From Codonopsis lanceolata (Eukaryota > Streptophyta > Magnoliopsida > Asterales > Campanulaceae): a stretch of DNA of 64,000 nt. The stretch lies in the NCBI GenBank assembly GCA_013146195.2, contig CM028377.1:165147824-165211823 (forward strand), written 5' to 3'. A model generated the notes under the pieces. It saw only the letters and a program-made list of their open reading frames with translations, had not been told where the DNA came from and ran no database searches. The translations under genes and the position numbers were made by a program. This document shows, piece by piece, positions 30,168-42,198 of this stretch (the stretch's first letter is position 1; each line of letters starts with the position of its first letter).

Positions 30168-32985
30168 TGTGACGACCGACCCGACCCCAATGCGAGATCC
30201 CGAGTCGCGCCGCCCAAATAGACAATAACACAAGCATGCATAGTAGGATCATAAAATTCATGTGGCGCAACATCGCATACAAACAACAACTCTGGCTACA
30301 CTTGGCCTAAAACAACCTAATTTAAACAAGTCTTCGGCGACGCATGTGGAACCCAACAACTACTCCTACAATTATTAACACATGCTTATATAACCTCAAC
30401 GGCCACAACATGCCGGAGACAATAACAACAACAATAATAAACGAAAGCTTTAGCGGAAGAAACCGTAGTGAACCATACACATATAAACAGCTCGACATGT
30501 AAGTCGGCTTACCAAAAGATTACAAGTTTAAAGTAGTTAAGTTACAACATCAATAAAAACAACATAAACCCAAGCTAAGTCTACATGACTTGCTTCCCAT
30601 CGCCCTTTCCAAAATAAAAGGTTAACTAATAGATGTCCAAAAGATCAACCTTTATATCACAAACAACCAAACGTGGATCAAGCGAATCTATCCCTGACCG
30701 GCCCTCGGATCTAAGGAAACAAAACAAACAAATAGGGTAAGTCGAAAGACTTAGTAAGTTACTACAATGCATGATCATGTTATAACATGGCATTTATCAC
30801 AATTAGGGTTCACGTTCATCATATAGCACTTAGCACATTTTCACGTAAGTGCAAGGAAATAAATCATACAAGTAGGATATGATATAGGCACCCGCTCGTA
30901 GCTCTCGCAAAATAGTTTGTTAACCCAATATCGTGACTACGATGCTCGTGACGTTGCATCGATATACCGAACTCCGCCGGCTAATAGCAGCCAGTGACGC
31001 ACTTATTGATACGGCAAGGGCTACTTCCCCATCATGCCTACAATGGAGGGGTGTGAGGTCCCGTGTACGGCGATCCATAGCGAGCACGAATCTCTCAATT
31101 CGTGAAGGCTATACATCGCCCTACCCCGACATAAAAATCAAACCAAATTGTGCCACTGACTTAATGCAATGCTCAAGTAGATGTTTACTCGTAAAGACAA
31201 ATAATGATCGAATTCGACAAGAGCGAACTCGACCGACCAAGTAGGGTATAATTTCTACAATAAACCAAGTCAAGGCAATCAATTGCTCATAACCAAATAA
31301 TCATAACTTTTCAAATGTACATAAATGATCTCAACTAAACATTGAGTAAACTTGACCAAACGTTGTCCAAACTTCGTAGGGATTGAAATTAGGGTTTATC
31401 AAGTTCAAATCTTCCTAGAATCGACTCCGATGAGTCTTTGCTCTAAATTCCCAAATTTAGGGTAATTGAAGCTATGTGCTTCATATCTCAACCTAGTTCA
31501 TTACTAAGTTCTTCAAGGTCATAAATTTACCAAGGCATAAGAATATGATACATGTTCATCATAGAGTCCAAAATTGAAGATATAACACATTCAACATACC
31601 ACATCTCATGTAAGCTCAATTTAGGCCATTATCACTTAACAACATTCATCAACAATTACCATACATGTTTCTAACATGTTCAAAGTCCTACATAATCAAG
31701 ATACAAGAGTTTTATATACTTTCATAGGCAAGAAACCTTCCTATACATGCTCCTAACAAGCTCAAAATCCCAACATACATGAAGATAGCATAGGAAGCAT
31801 AACATGTGTCCTCATTGACCTCAACCACCATAGGCTTTGTTTCCTTAGGGTCAATGAGAACTAAAGAAGAAGATGAAGAAGAGAGTAACTTACTTGTTAC
31901 ACACCAAAGAAAGAAATAGAAGAAACTATTCGGATGGAAATGCTCCCTTGATGAGCTCTCTCAACTTTAATGAAAGAGTCTTGGCCAAATGATGGATGGA
32001 TGATTGAAGATGAAGGGTTTAGCTCCAAGAAGCCATGGATGAGCTAGAGAGAAAGTGAAATTGTTTTGAGAGAGCTATCAAGAAATGAGGGGTAAAGAGT
32101 CGATTTGTGGCTTTAAAAGGTCAAAGGGTGAGTGGGACAAGTGTCAATCACTTGTGGTCCCTTTTCCAATCAGATTTGGGGCTTAATGACCAACTAATGG
32201 ACCCTTAATCCAACTTAAAAATCTAGTTAGGGATGTTAGGACTTAAGTAGGAAGGGTTAGGGAGGTTTAGGATAGGTTTAAGTAGGGGTTGGAAGTGAAC
32301 AAATCGTCAAATTCCGAAACAGGGGAAAATCAGCCCGTAGCAAAGAAACTGTGAGGCGGGCGCTCACCAAGCCCATGCCCATGGCCGCCTCAACATCTGG
32401 GGCTTCCCAAGTTCGACCAATCGAAATTACTCTCACATTTGAGGCGGGCGCCTCACCAGCCTCCCATGCGCCTGCCCGTTCCAACTCTAAAACTTGATCT
32501 AAACTTGGTCTAAATGGTCCCAAACTTTGGGCAACCATTCTAAGGTCTAACCCTACTCAAAATGAGTCGGAAACACACCCGAACAACTCCCCGAACAAGC
32601 TAGGACAAGGCGCGAACCACGCGATTTAATGAACAACTGATTAAACTCAAATCAAACGCCAATCAAACTAGGATGTCTGGGCATGAAATAGGTTTGTTTC
32701 AACATGAATAAGACTTGAATATAAAGCTAAGAACTCAACGAACACTTCGACGTCGAAATAGAAGCAAATACGAGCAACGAGAGGAATCGCTAAGCTAAGG
32801 CCAAATTCAACGCGATCAAACCGGCGATTCTACAAACAAGTTTATATGATTCTAAACATGTTATGAACTTCTAAAATGATCTATGAATGATTCTAAAACA
32901 TTTTTATAACAAGTAATCATGCTCACAATCAACCAAGAAAGTAAGAAGACAAGCATACAATGCACATGCAAGATTACGGGCGCGT
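30168..32985 (-). repeat. Tekay-A 5' LTR
   Basis: The LTR ends (minus strand) GGGTCGGTCGTCACA at 30168. It shares many words with the other Tekay LTRs of the window (GACGACC start, AAGTCATAAAGACTTAG-like, GCGACGC...CCGGAACCC). The right edge, where it passes into Athila-like sequence near TTATATATATATAG, is approximate. No gene is encoded; two GC-rich palindromes lie at 32353-32464. Confidence 0.65.
32353..32464. other. GC-rich palindromes in Tekay-A U3
   Basis: GAGGCGG at 32353-32359 pairs with CCGCCTC at 32395-32401. GAGGCG at 32451-32456 pairs with CGCCTC at 32459-32464 across two bases. They occupy the same U3 position as differently sequenced palindromes in the other Tekay LTRs. Confidence 0.65.
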
Positions 32986-33884
32986 TATATATATATAGTC
33001 GATGCCGAGCCTAAGGATAAGAGGATTTGCTGGAAGCTTCTTTACATAGATTTTAGGTAGTTTTAGATTGTATAACATAATTAGGTTTTGTAATTTCAAG
33101 TATTGAAGATCAAATCATGTCTTCCATCATCTTCATGTGCGTTCATCGCCTATGATGAACTAAATCATCCCTAATCTAGAGGTGGGAGGTAACTTGTATC
33201 GAATTTATGTTTTGATTCTCATATTATGTCTATTCAATGCTTGTTGATTGTGTTGTTTATCAATCCCTTTATTATTTCGCTTTGAACAAATGAATGTAAT
33301 CGCAAATAATAAAGGCTTAGAGGTGCGGATACCTGCATGACCAAGTGCATATGTCATACACTGGCTCACCAACACAATAAATTGGACCTATCGAAGCACG
33401 AGAGTGATAAGTTAGGACCAGGTTCTTACATGATCTAGGTGACAGATAGATCATAAATCTAGGTGACAGCTAGATTACGCCTCGTGCTTAGGATATGGAA
33501 TGGGTGAATTTTGCGTATGGAGGAGGATCGAACCAATTGTTCAACGCAACATATCTATTTTTAGTGAACGAACCCAAGACATTGAATGACATTATTATGA
33601 ATTGAACATAAAGGAGATATAAGTGAAACCCAGAATCCTAGATTTCCACTCACCATAAGATCTTCATATCTGTTATTACTGTCTAATTAGTTAACATCTA
33701 TAACTAGTAAATTAGAATAGAATTAAACATAAAAAACCCCCTTAGGTTAATAATTTGCTATCTATAACCGCACTGTTCGTGATCACTTGTCTCTGTGGGT
33801 TCGACCCTTGCTTCCGAGTCTATTCTATAATAGTCTTGTACACTTGCAAGGAAATAGATAAAATAAAACATCGATCAGGGGGCA
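32986..33884 (+). repeat. Athila-like LTR remnant
   Basis: The stretch contains wording I associate with Athila LTRs: a CTAATCTAGAGGTGGGAGG block at 33170-33190 and TCTCTGTGGGTTCGACCCTTGCTTCCGAG...CTTGTACACTTGCAAGGAAAT at 33791-33857. Short direct repeats (ATCTAGGTGACAG at about 33432 and 33461) lie inside. There is no internal coding region or second LTR, so it is a solo or truncated LTR. Boundaries are estimates. Confidence 0.5.
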
Positions 33885-34075
33885 TTTAGACCAATAAACT
33901 GTTTGGGCTGCGCGGTCACTGAAGCATAAGAGGTGGTTGGAGGTGGGGCCGCAGGACCAGGAGGATCTTCAGAAGGAGCCGGAGGGGTGGGAGGCGGCGG
34001 AGTCGCCATGGCTGCCGCCATGCAAACCCTAACCCTAATCAAGCCGCCAAAACTAGAGAGAGAAAGCTAGAGAGA
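33885..34075 (-). pseudogene. LINE ORF1-like N-terminal fragment
   Basis: On the minus strand a (CT)n-rich leader with TTAGGGTTAGGGTTTGC precedes ATG at about 34022, opening MAAAMATPPPPTPPAP and continuing to TTSYASVTAQPKQF before a stop at the Athila-like edge. A Pro/Ala-rich start followed by SYAS(V/A) is familiar from plant LINE ORF1 proteins, which bind RNA. It might instead be the 5' end of a captured host gene. About 50 codons remain. Confidence 0.4.
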
Positions 34076-34080
34076 GAAAA

Positions 34081-34710
34081 TAATGACTGAATATTCAACT
34101 CTATGGTGGGTTAGTGGAGGTATTTGGTCATGCAATGGCTGAAGTGGGATGGGGGAAGGTGTCCAATGCATGGCCTTGCATGTTGGAGGTCTTTCTTTGC
34201 CATGTGTTGTACATGCATCCAAATCACTTGAAACTTGTCAAGCATGCATGAGAGGATGTGTAGGACGAACTAGGGTGGTTTAGGGTGGGTTTCGGTGGGT
34301 TTGGTTAGGTCAAAAGTTGACAAATCAGAAAATCCCGTAATTCTGGAAATCCTTCAATACGGTCGCATGGTGCTACACCCATGCGAGCGCTTCCTCCTTA
34401 AATTCCAGCATTCCCAATTTTGCTTCCTTGCTCGGTTTAGGTCCCTCCCGCATGCAACCTCAAGTCCTCCAACGCACGAAATGGTCTAGAATTCAACCTT
34501 AAAGTCCTCTAAAACATAACCAAAGCTAATCAATGATCAAACCTCAATCAAACAAGGCTAAGAACATAGACAGAACACTCCCGAACAACAACCGAAAAGG
34601 TCAAACGGAGAAGGGTTAACGCTCGAATCAAACTAGCAACCAAACCAACGATGCAACTAGCATTCAACCAACATCTAAAGCGTGTTAATGATGTTATGAG
34701 TGGTTCTAAT
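34081..34710 (-). repeat. Tekay-B 3' LTR, distal remaining piece
   Basis: Nearly identical to 49708-50326 of the 5' LTR (for example GTGTCCAATGCATGGCCTTG and the following 500 bp). The rest of the LTR to the left (equivalent of 47058-49707) is gone, replaced by the LINE/Athila-like fragments. Confidence 0.85.
34363..34386. other. U3 palindrome, Tekay-B LTR
   Basis: TCGCATGG at 34363-34370 pairs with CCATGCGA at 34379-34386. In the 5' LTR copy (about 49990) a 13-bp deletion removed most of the left arm. Confidence 0.75.
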
Positions 34711-37700
34711 CAGATTTGATTCTTCCCCGGATCTCAATACGAGATCCCAAGGTCGTGCCATCGTGACAAACTAAGAGATGACAAACACCGCTAAGCATAA
34801 TGGTGCGAAGTCAAAAGATGAGCCAACCAGCTCAAGACGAAAGACAAAGCCATAACGGCGATACAGAAAATAAACCAAAATTAAGCTAAACCAAATGGGA
34901 CCTCGAGCTAACAAGCTCCTAAATATAAACAACCAAAGAGATGGTAAATCTCGGCCCAAAATTCGACGCGTGACGCAACATTAGACACGCGCCACAAACC
35001 ATCGGCAACCAAGGCCGGCAACTATCAAAATCCCAACCTGATAAACAACACTCAACGGCTATAACTTGCCGGAGGAACAATTTAACTATAACAATATAAT
35101 CAATGCTAAACCACCAACCAAAACTCACGACTAAAACCGTGCCGGAGATAGAAACAATAATAATACCAAACTAGAATAAACGAGCCACACATGCTCGAAA
35201 CGACAACGAAATAATCTCTAAGGATACAAAGGCTCGGCTATACAACCGGCTCCCAAATACACAACCATAACATAATACTACAATCTACCCAAGTAAAGTC
35301 TACTTAACTTTACATTCGAACCTCACAAATAAATAACAACATAATAATAAATAACTCCAAGCTTATAACTTGGAAGACCACCTGCTAGAAGTCGTTATCC
35401 GGCCAAGGCTGGGATCACCGCACACACTAGGGAAAACAATCACACGGAGTGAGTCATAATGACCCAAGAAGTTTCTAAATGCAACATATGGCATATTATG
35501 ACATGGCATGGCATAAATGCACAATCATATAAAATCATGGTATCATGCTAGTATACCATCATGAAACATGTACTTAATTTTTAAAGCACATAAACTCACA
35601 TAAACCAAGTAGCATATTATTTTTCATATAAATGCTCATAAATAAACATGTGTAACAGTAAACATATTTCGAACCGTTACAATCAAATCCGGTTCAAAAC
35701 CCAACCAACTTACCATGAGATCCAATCTCAACCGTGATCCGGCTCAATTCCCGATCAATCATACCTGGGGTTTCCTCCCCAAATAATCTCAACTCATCGC
35801 TTTCCTTAATGAGTACTGCTACATTCATCCAGCCTCCTGATGAGAAATGGGAGCTCGAAAGTAGGCTAGATGGCTCTCTCTCGAGACCACATCCCACTAT
35901 TGACCAAATAGTGAGGAGAAAAGGACCCAATGCAACGATTCATAGCGATTGTTCCCAAAGACTATGAATCGTCCCATTGCCGACACAACAACCAAAACCC
36001 GCCACCGACTTTAAACCAAATGATCAAGTAGATATTTACTTGTATAAACCAATGAGACCAAGTTCATAATTATCAGACTCATTAAACCATGTAGGACATA
36101 ATGCTCTACAACAATCTCATAAACCATGCACATAATTGCATATAAACAAGTATGGCATAATGCTCCACAAAATCCCATAATCCATGCACATATTTGCATA
36201 TAACCACGTAGGACATAATGCTCTACGAAATCTCATAAACCATGCATATAATTGCATAAAATCAAGTAGGACATAATGCTCTACCAAACATCATGAACAA
36301 TGCATATATTTGCATATAACCATTGTGTTCAACTAACTTACAAGTTTAGTTTAAAAGCTACATATTGAGGTACTTATTATTCCTCAAGTCATCAATCCAG
36401 TCAAGTATAGCATACAAGCTTAATAAAATATAATGTGAGGTCTTCCCTAATCCTCAACTCAAATCAAACCAAAGACTACTACGCTAGTCTCAAAATATCC
36501 GCAATTCAAGACTTATTATTTTAGTCTTTATTTTAAGTACACCGGACTCATTCATAGTCCTAATCGTCATACATGATCGATAACACCAACACCATACTCA
36601 AAACATCATGACTACTCCGTAGTCACTTTCTCACAAGTGCTTTTATAAGCACGCAACCAAAATCCTTAAGGTGAGAATTCTTTCTTAATCCTCTCTTACA
36701 TATACACGTGACCATACGTTGGTCTCAAATGTCCATGCTCTAACAAACATGCTCAAAACTTATTTCTAATAAGTCTCCATACCAAGAGTGTCTCCATTGG
36801 ACACAAACCAAAAACCCGGTGTGCATAATCATAACCCAAACAAACCCAAACATTGGAGGGTTTCAACCCAAGGCTTTTTATCATTTTATTGGCCTTATAA
36901 CGACTCCGTTGAGTCTTACTAACACATTTCATTCTTTATGTGTTTTATAATTTCACACCGTAATAATTCCTTAAAGTTTACAACAATTCCCATTAGTCAT
37001 TCGGGCTTAATTCCCAAGACTAAAATCTCCACAGCACATCACAATCACCAACCATTTAAAATTTGGAAGTTATATGTTTCACTTCATTAATCAAACGAAA
37101 TCCGATCGTCGTAGGATTTCAACCCAAGTTCATTTAGCACATACTCGAACTTATAATGACTCCGTTGAGTCCAATCTACCCTTTCTAAAATTTTAGGGCA
37201 TAGAAGACATGGTTCTCAATATCCTCTATATTCGCAACTAACATCAATAATCATCTTCCCAAGTTCGTTGACTCACATAAACCCGACAAAATTAATTCGC
37301 AATGCAACTTAGAACAAATTGGCCATCTTGTGCCTAAATTCATTCAAGTCACCTTACCAATCATAATTCCCAATTCATGATTAAATCATACAACACGGTT
37401 TAATATACTCTATTAAGTATATAAAACATAGTAATCAAGCTCACATCAATAATTTTGCAAGCTAAACCAAAATTTGGGCAAAACACCCTCCAAGTATCTC
37501 TACCAAATTAACTTCAATACTCATGGATAACCATCATAACCAAGTTCAATAGACTATTTAGAACATGAATTTTACATAAATCATGGTCTCACATAGGTTC
37601 AATCAACTCTATCATCAATTTGAAAACCTAGGGTTCATGGCATCTTCTACAAACCCTAACAATGGCTTCCATTGACCTCACATAGCACAAATGATTGTTT

Positions 37701-39000
37701 CCCTAGGGTCAATGGAGCCCAAAAGAAGGAGGAATAGGGTAGAAACTTACCTTATTGCAGACCCTAACAAGCTGCCAACCGAACTCCAAGAGATGAGGTT
37801 GTCTCCTTCAACCTTCTCTTCAATCTCACGGGTAGAAAGGGGGAAGAAGACCCTTCGCAATGGCTTCTGAGATTGAGCCCCTCAAAAGCCCTAGAATCGC
37901 CACTCTCAAGCTCTCCTACGACTTGGCTGAAGGTTCGCAGAAGACGGGCAGAAAATGCAAAGGTTGAGGTCGCATTTTGTTGAGGCCGGCTAAATGAGAG
38001 TGCGTAAGTTTTAATTTATATAAGGGGGATTAATTCTCTTAATCAAGTCACTAATCCACCTCTAAATCCTCTAATAATGTTTAGGACTAGTATTAGGCTA
38101 AGTAGGAGGGTTTAGGTTAGGTTTAGAATGGGTTTAATTGGGTAAAATTCGGACAGTGCACAAAATAGGGCCAAAATCCTGTAACTAGGATTCAGGGACC
38201 AATACGGTCGCATGGTTATGAGACCATGCGAGCGCTTCCTCCATAAATCAGCCTTCTTCCATTTTCTTGCTCCTTGCTCGGTCCCGGACTCTCCCGCATG
38301 CATCCTCGAGCCTTAAAGCTTCGAAATGGCTCACAATTGAGCCCTTAAAGTCCTCAAACATTAAACTAATCCATCCAAGTCTCAAACCAATATTAAAGTA
38401 GGTCTAGACTCCCATAAACATCGCCCGAAACAACCCGGGGCAAAACCAACGCAAGACGTAACAACTTGCTATCTAAACGTCGAATGAAACCGCAAACTGA
38501 CGGGTAATAACCCATGATTGTAAACACCTATAAGGGCTACAAAATAGGCCTGAATGCCTCTCAGATGATGAACAACAGATAGGGAAAATAGGCTCCCGAA
38601 AGACGAGACGTTCGCCCGGCTCAATCTCAAACTACGCGATAAGGAGAATTTCTATTCTCGAGGCGTCAAAACTTCACGAGACTTATGGAATGCATCCAAT
38701 TGGAAGTCTACTACATCTAAACATGTTATTTAATCATCATGTAAAGATCTGGGACCAAATCGAGGTCAGGAACACAAAACCCGAATAAACTCTCAATCGC
38801 GTCGCATTTCGACTACCGTCGGGTTACGACTTTTGACTTTAGCAAGTCAACAACTATATGACATCTCTTAAAAGTGTTTTAGTCTTAATGTGGTCTCTCA
38901 TACACATTTAGACTCTCTCACAAACCAAACGAGCAATCAACCAAAGAAGGAATGCGAGCATTGCACGCAATTCAAGCTAACCGGGAATCGGGATCTTACA
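34711..39000 (-). repeat. Tekay-family solo LTR inserted in the Tekay-B 3' LTR
   Basis: About 4.29 kb with no recognisable protein. On the minus strand it starts TGTAAGATCCCGATTCCC (39000) and ends near GGGGAAGAATCA (34717). A TATA box (CCTTATATAAATT on the minus strand) is near 38015-38027. The flanks CTAAT (34706-34710) and CTAAC (39001-39005) may be a 5-bp target duplication with one mismatch, and the uninterrupted 5' LTR reads CTCTAACATTAATCC at this point. Many words are shared with the other Tekay LTRs but at much lower identity, so it is a different subfamily. Confidence 0.72.
38208..38231. other. U3 palindrome, nested Tekay LTR
   Basis: TCGCATGGT at 38208-38216 pairs with ACCATGCGA at 38223-38231 around TATGAG, about 180 bp upstream of the minus-strand TATA box. 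Confidence 0.8.
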
Positions 39001-39211
39001 CTAACATTAATCCATGTGTTTATAACATAAAACACAAACCCAAGTTTCAAAGCAACTCGTGAAGGAAAGGTGCAAACGAGCATCTCAAACGACGTCAATG
39101 AACGTGCTATCGACTTTAAACATATGAGTGAGCTAAGTTAACATACTAATGATGATTACGAAAATATGAACTCATGAAATAAACAAGCAAGCAATAAACT
39201 AGGGTTTTACA
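39001..39211 (-). repeat. Tekay-B 3' LTR, proximal piece
   Basis: Begins (minus strand) TGTAAAACCCTAGTTTATTGC at 39211, next to the polypurine tract. It matches 50327-50539 with about two differences, for example GAAAATATG against GAAAGTATG. Confidence 0.9.
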
Positions 39212-39223
39212 TTCTCCCCTACT
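39212..39223 (-). promoter_or_regulatory. Tekay-B polypurine tract
   Basis: The minus strand reads AGTAGGGGAGAA directly before the LTR start TGTAAAACCC, the expected plus-strand primer. Confidence 0.75.
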
Positions 39224-39224
39224 A

Positions 39225-42198
39225 AAAGGAATTTAGCCCCTAAATTCTTACCGTGATCTTCACATAAATGAGGGTACTTCTCGCGCATCTCCAACTCGGT
39301 CTCCCAAGTCGCTTCCTCGATCTCATGATTCTTCCAAAGAACCTTAACTAATGGAATTGTCTTGTTCCTCAATACTTGCTCCTTGGTGTCGAGAATCTTC
39401 ACCGGTTTCTCAACATACGACAAATCAGGCTGAAACGAAATCTCCTCATACGCAAGAACATGCGAATCATCCTTAAGATACTTCCGAAGCATAGATACGT
39501 GAAACACATTATGAATGTCCGACAATGATCGCGGTAAAGCCACTCTATAAGCCAAACTCCCAACTCGCTCAAGAATCTCAAAAGGTCCAACGAACCTCGG
39601 TGATAATTTCCCTTTCTTCCCAAATCACTTAGTACCCCTTCTCGGCGATACCTTAAGAAACACATAATCTCCGACTTGGAACTCCAAATCTCTCCTCCGA
39701 TTATCCGCATAACTCTTCTGTCGACTCTGAGCCGTAAGTAATCTATCCCGAATCAACTTCACACTCTCGGCCGACTGTTGCACAATCTCTAAACCCCATA
39801 GCTTCGCTTCTCCAACTTCATCCCAACAAATAGGAGATCTACACTTCCGTCCATAAAGTGCCTCATACGGTGCCATCCCAATACTAGATTGGTAACTGTT
39901 ATTGTATGCAAACTCTGCCAATGGAAGGTGTAAATCCCAACTTCCCTTAAAGTCCACCGTACAAGCCCGTAACATATCCTCAAGTATCTGTATCGTTCTC
40001 TCGGACTGTCCGTCTGTCTGAGGGTGAAAAGCTGTACTGAAATTCAACTTAGTCCCCATGGCTTCCTGCAAAGCCTGCCAAAACCTCGAAGTAAATCTCG
40101 GATCCCTGTCTGAAACAATGCTAACCGGAACCCCATGCAGTCTAACAATCTCCTGCACATACAATGCCGCCAACTGACTCAAGGAATAAGTCATTGCAAT
40201 CGGTATAAAATGAGCTGACTTCGTTAACCGATCTACAACAACCCAAACGACATCAAACCCTCTACGTGTACGTGGAAACCCCGAAACAAAATCCATCGTA
40301 ACGTGCTCCCACTTCCACTCCGGAATATCTAACGGCTGCAACAATCCCGCGGGCCTTTGATGTTCCGCCTTCACCTATTGACAACTCAAACACTTCAACA
40401 CATAATCCGCAATTTGGCGCTTCATGCCATTCCACCAAAACTGCTTCTTCAAATCCCTATACATCTTCGTACTCCCCGGATGGATACTATATCTTGCCTT
40501 GTGAGCTTCATCCAACACAAGTCGTTTCACATCCTCAACTGAAGGAACACAGACTCTCCCCTTGAAAGTCAAAATCCCTTCTTTATTCATTGCAAACTCC
40601 GGCGTCTCATTCTTACTCAAACCTTCAATGATCTTCACTAATCCCGGATCCTTCCCTTGAGTCTCCTTAATCCTTTCCAATAAAACTGGAATAGCCCGGA
40701 CATTAGCAAACAACACACCATGATTAACCTCACTAGGACTCCAATCACGGACATCCTCTAACATCTTCCATTCCCGAATCATCAAACACGACAAATAAAC
40801 ATTCCTACTCAAGGCGTCGGCAACCACGTTCGCCTTCCCCGGATGATAAAGTATCGTACAATCATGATCTTTCAACTTCTCCATCCACCTCCTTTGTCTC
40901 ATATTCAACTCCTTCTGTGAGAACAAGTACTTCAAGCTCTTATGATCCGTAAAAATTTCAAACTTCGACCCATACAAATAATGCTTCCATTTGTGCAAAG
41001 CAAATATGACCGCTGCCAACTCAAGGTCATGCGTGGGATAATTCTGCTCATACGGAGACAACTTCCTCGATGCATAAGCGATCACCTTACCATTCTGCAT
41101 AAGAACACAACCCAATCCCTCTTTCGATGCATCGCTATAAACCACAAAGTTCTCATCTCCGCTAGGCAACGCTAAAACTGGTGCCGTAGTCAACTTCTTC
41201 TTCAATTCTTGAAAACTTGCTTCACACTTATCGCTCCAAACAAATGCTGTCTTCTTTTGGGTCAAATTTGTCATCGGTGTAGCAATCTTCGAAAATCCCT
41301 CTATGAACCTCCGATAGTACCCGGCTAACCCCAAGAAACTCCTAACCTCCGTAACGATAGTCGGTCTCCTCCAATTCATCACCGCTTCAACTTTAGAAGG
41401 ATCTACCGCTATCCCGGTACTAGAAACCACATGTCCCAAAAATGAGACCTCCTCTAGCCAAAAGGCACACTTGCTAAACTTAGCATAAAGTTGCCTCTCC
41501 CGAAGAATCGACAACACCATCCTCAAATGCTGTGCATGCTCATCCCGAGACTTAGAATACACAAGAATGTCATCTATGAAGACCACCACAAAACAATCAA
41601 GAAAATTATGGAACACCCGATTCATCAAGTCCATAAATACTGGCGGCGCATTAGTCAACCCGAATGGCATCACCATGAACTCATAATGCTCGTACCTCGT
41701 ACGAAAAGCGGTTTTCGGAACATCCTCGTCTCTCACCTTCAACTGGTGATACAACCTCAAATCAAGTTTAGAATACACCATCGATCCTTGCAACTGATCA
41801 AACAAGTCATCTATATGCAGCAATGGATACTTGTTCTTGATCGTCGCTTTGTTCAACTCCCGGTAATCGATGCACAACCTTAGGCTTCCATCCTTCTTCC
41901 TGACAAATAATACCGGCGCACCCCAAGGCGATACAATTGGCTTGATAAAGCCAATATCAAGAAGCTCATGCAACTGCACCTTCAACTCCTTCAACTCCAT
42001 AGGTGCCATTCTATAAGGCGCCTTCGATATCGGTGTGTCCCCGGCAACAACTCGATACAAAACTCGATCTCCCTATCCGGTGGCATCCCAAAATCTTTAG
42101 AGAAGACATCCGGAAACTCATTCACAACCGGCACATCTTCAAGATCGGAAGTCGAAACCCGCTTATCAATCACACAAGCTAGGTATCCCGTGCAACCA
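39225..42198 (-). pseudogene. Tekay-B pol: RT, RNase H, integrase, chromodomain
   Basis: From the solo-LTR edge the minus strand continues protease/pol with GYLACVIDKRV and NEFPDVFSKDFG, then a frameshift near 42060. A 561-codon frame follows with RT (SLRLCIDYRELN, FIDDILVYS with FIDD at 41569-41580, SFLGLAGYYRRF), RNase H (VYSDASKEGLGCVL, TDHKSLKYLF, NVVADALSR) and the integrase HHCC finger ending CLSCQ. A TAG at 40375-40377 separates it from the integrase core (TMDFVSGFP, VSDRDPRF, HPQTDGQSE), whose three catalytic residues are all present. A stop at 39625-39627 precedes the tail PVKILDTKEQVLRNK...WKNHEIEEATWE, a chromodomain-like module as in chromoviruses. Only a handful of lesions; the least decayed pol of the window. 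Confidence 0.9.

Larger units (their letters stand above)
28593..32985 (-). mobile_element. Tekay-type chromovirus (Tekay-A): protease, gag, PBS and 5' LTR
   Basis: On the minus strand an LTR of about 2.8 kb (32985-30168) is followed by a methionine-tRNA type primer site, then gag and protease running into the gap. Sequences resemble the better preserved Tekay-B (GDFDVILGM-type block, KFVKGLRTE) but are much more decayed. RT, integrase and 3' LTR are lost in the gap or deleted. Confidence 0.72.

Noticed and set aside
30690..31260. Plus-strand 103-codon frame with ELRRLIAASDALIDTARA
   Set aside because: Lies inside the Tekay-A LTR, has no recognisable domain, and the equivalent positions in the related LTRs are not open.
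34925..38995. Search for coding sequence in the 4.3 kb block
   Set aside because: Only frames under 80 codons with no motif on either strand; treated as LTR.
39225..39420. Independent host chromodomain gene
   Set aside because: The chromodomain-like tail is collinear with the Tekay-B integrase and ends at its polypurine tract, so it is part of pol.
41491..41883. 130-codon plus-strand frame opposite the Tekay-B RT
   Set aside because: Shadow of the RT frame; the minus strand has FIDDILVYS and all other RT blocks.
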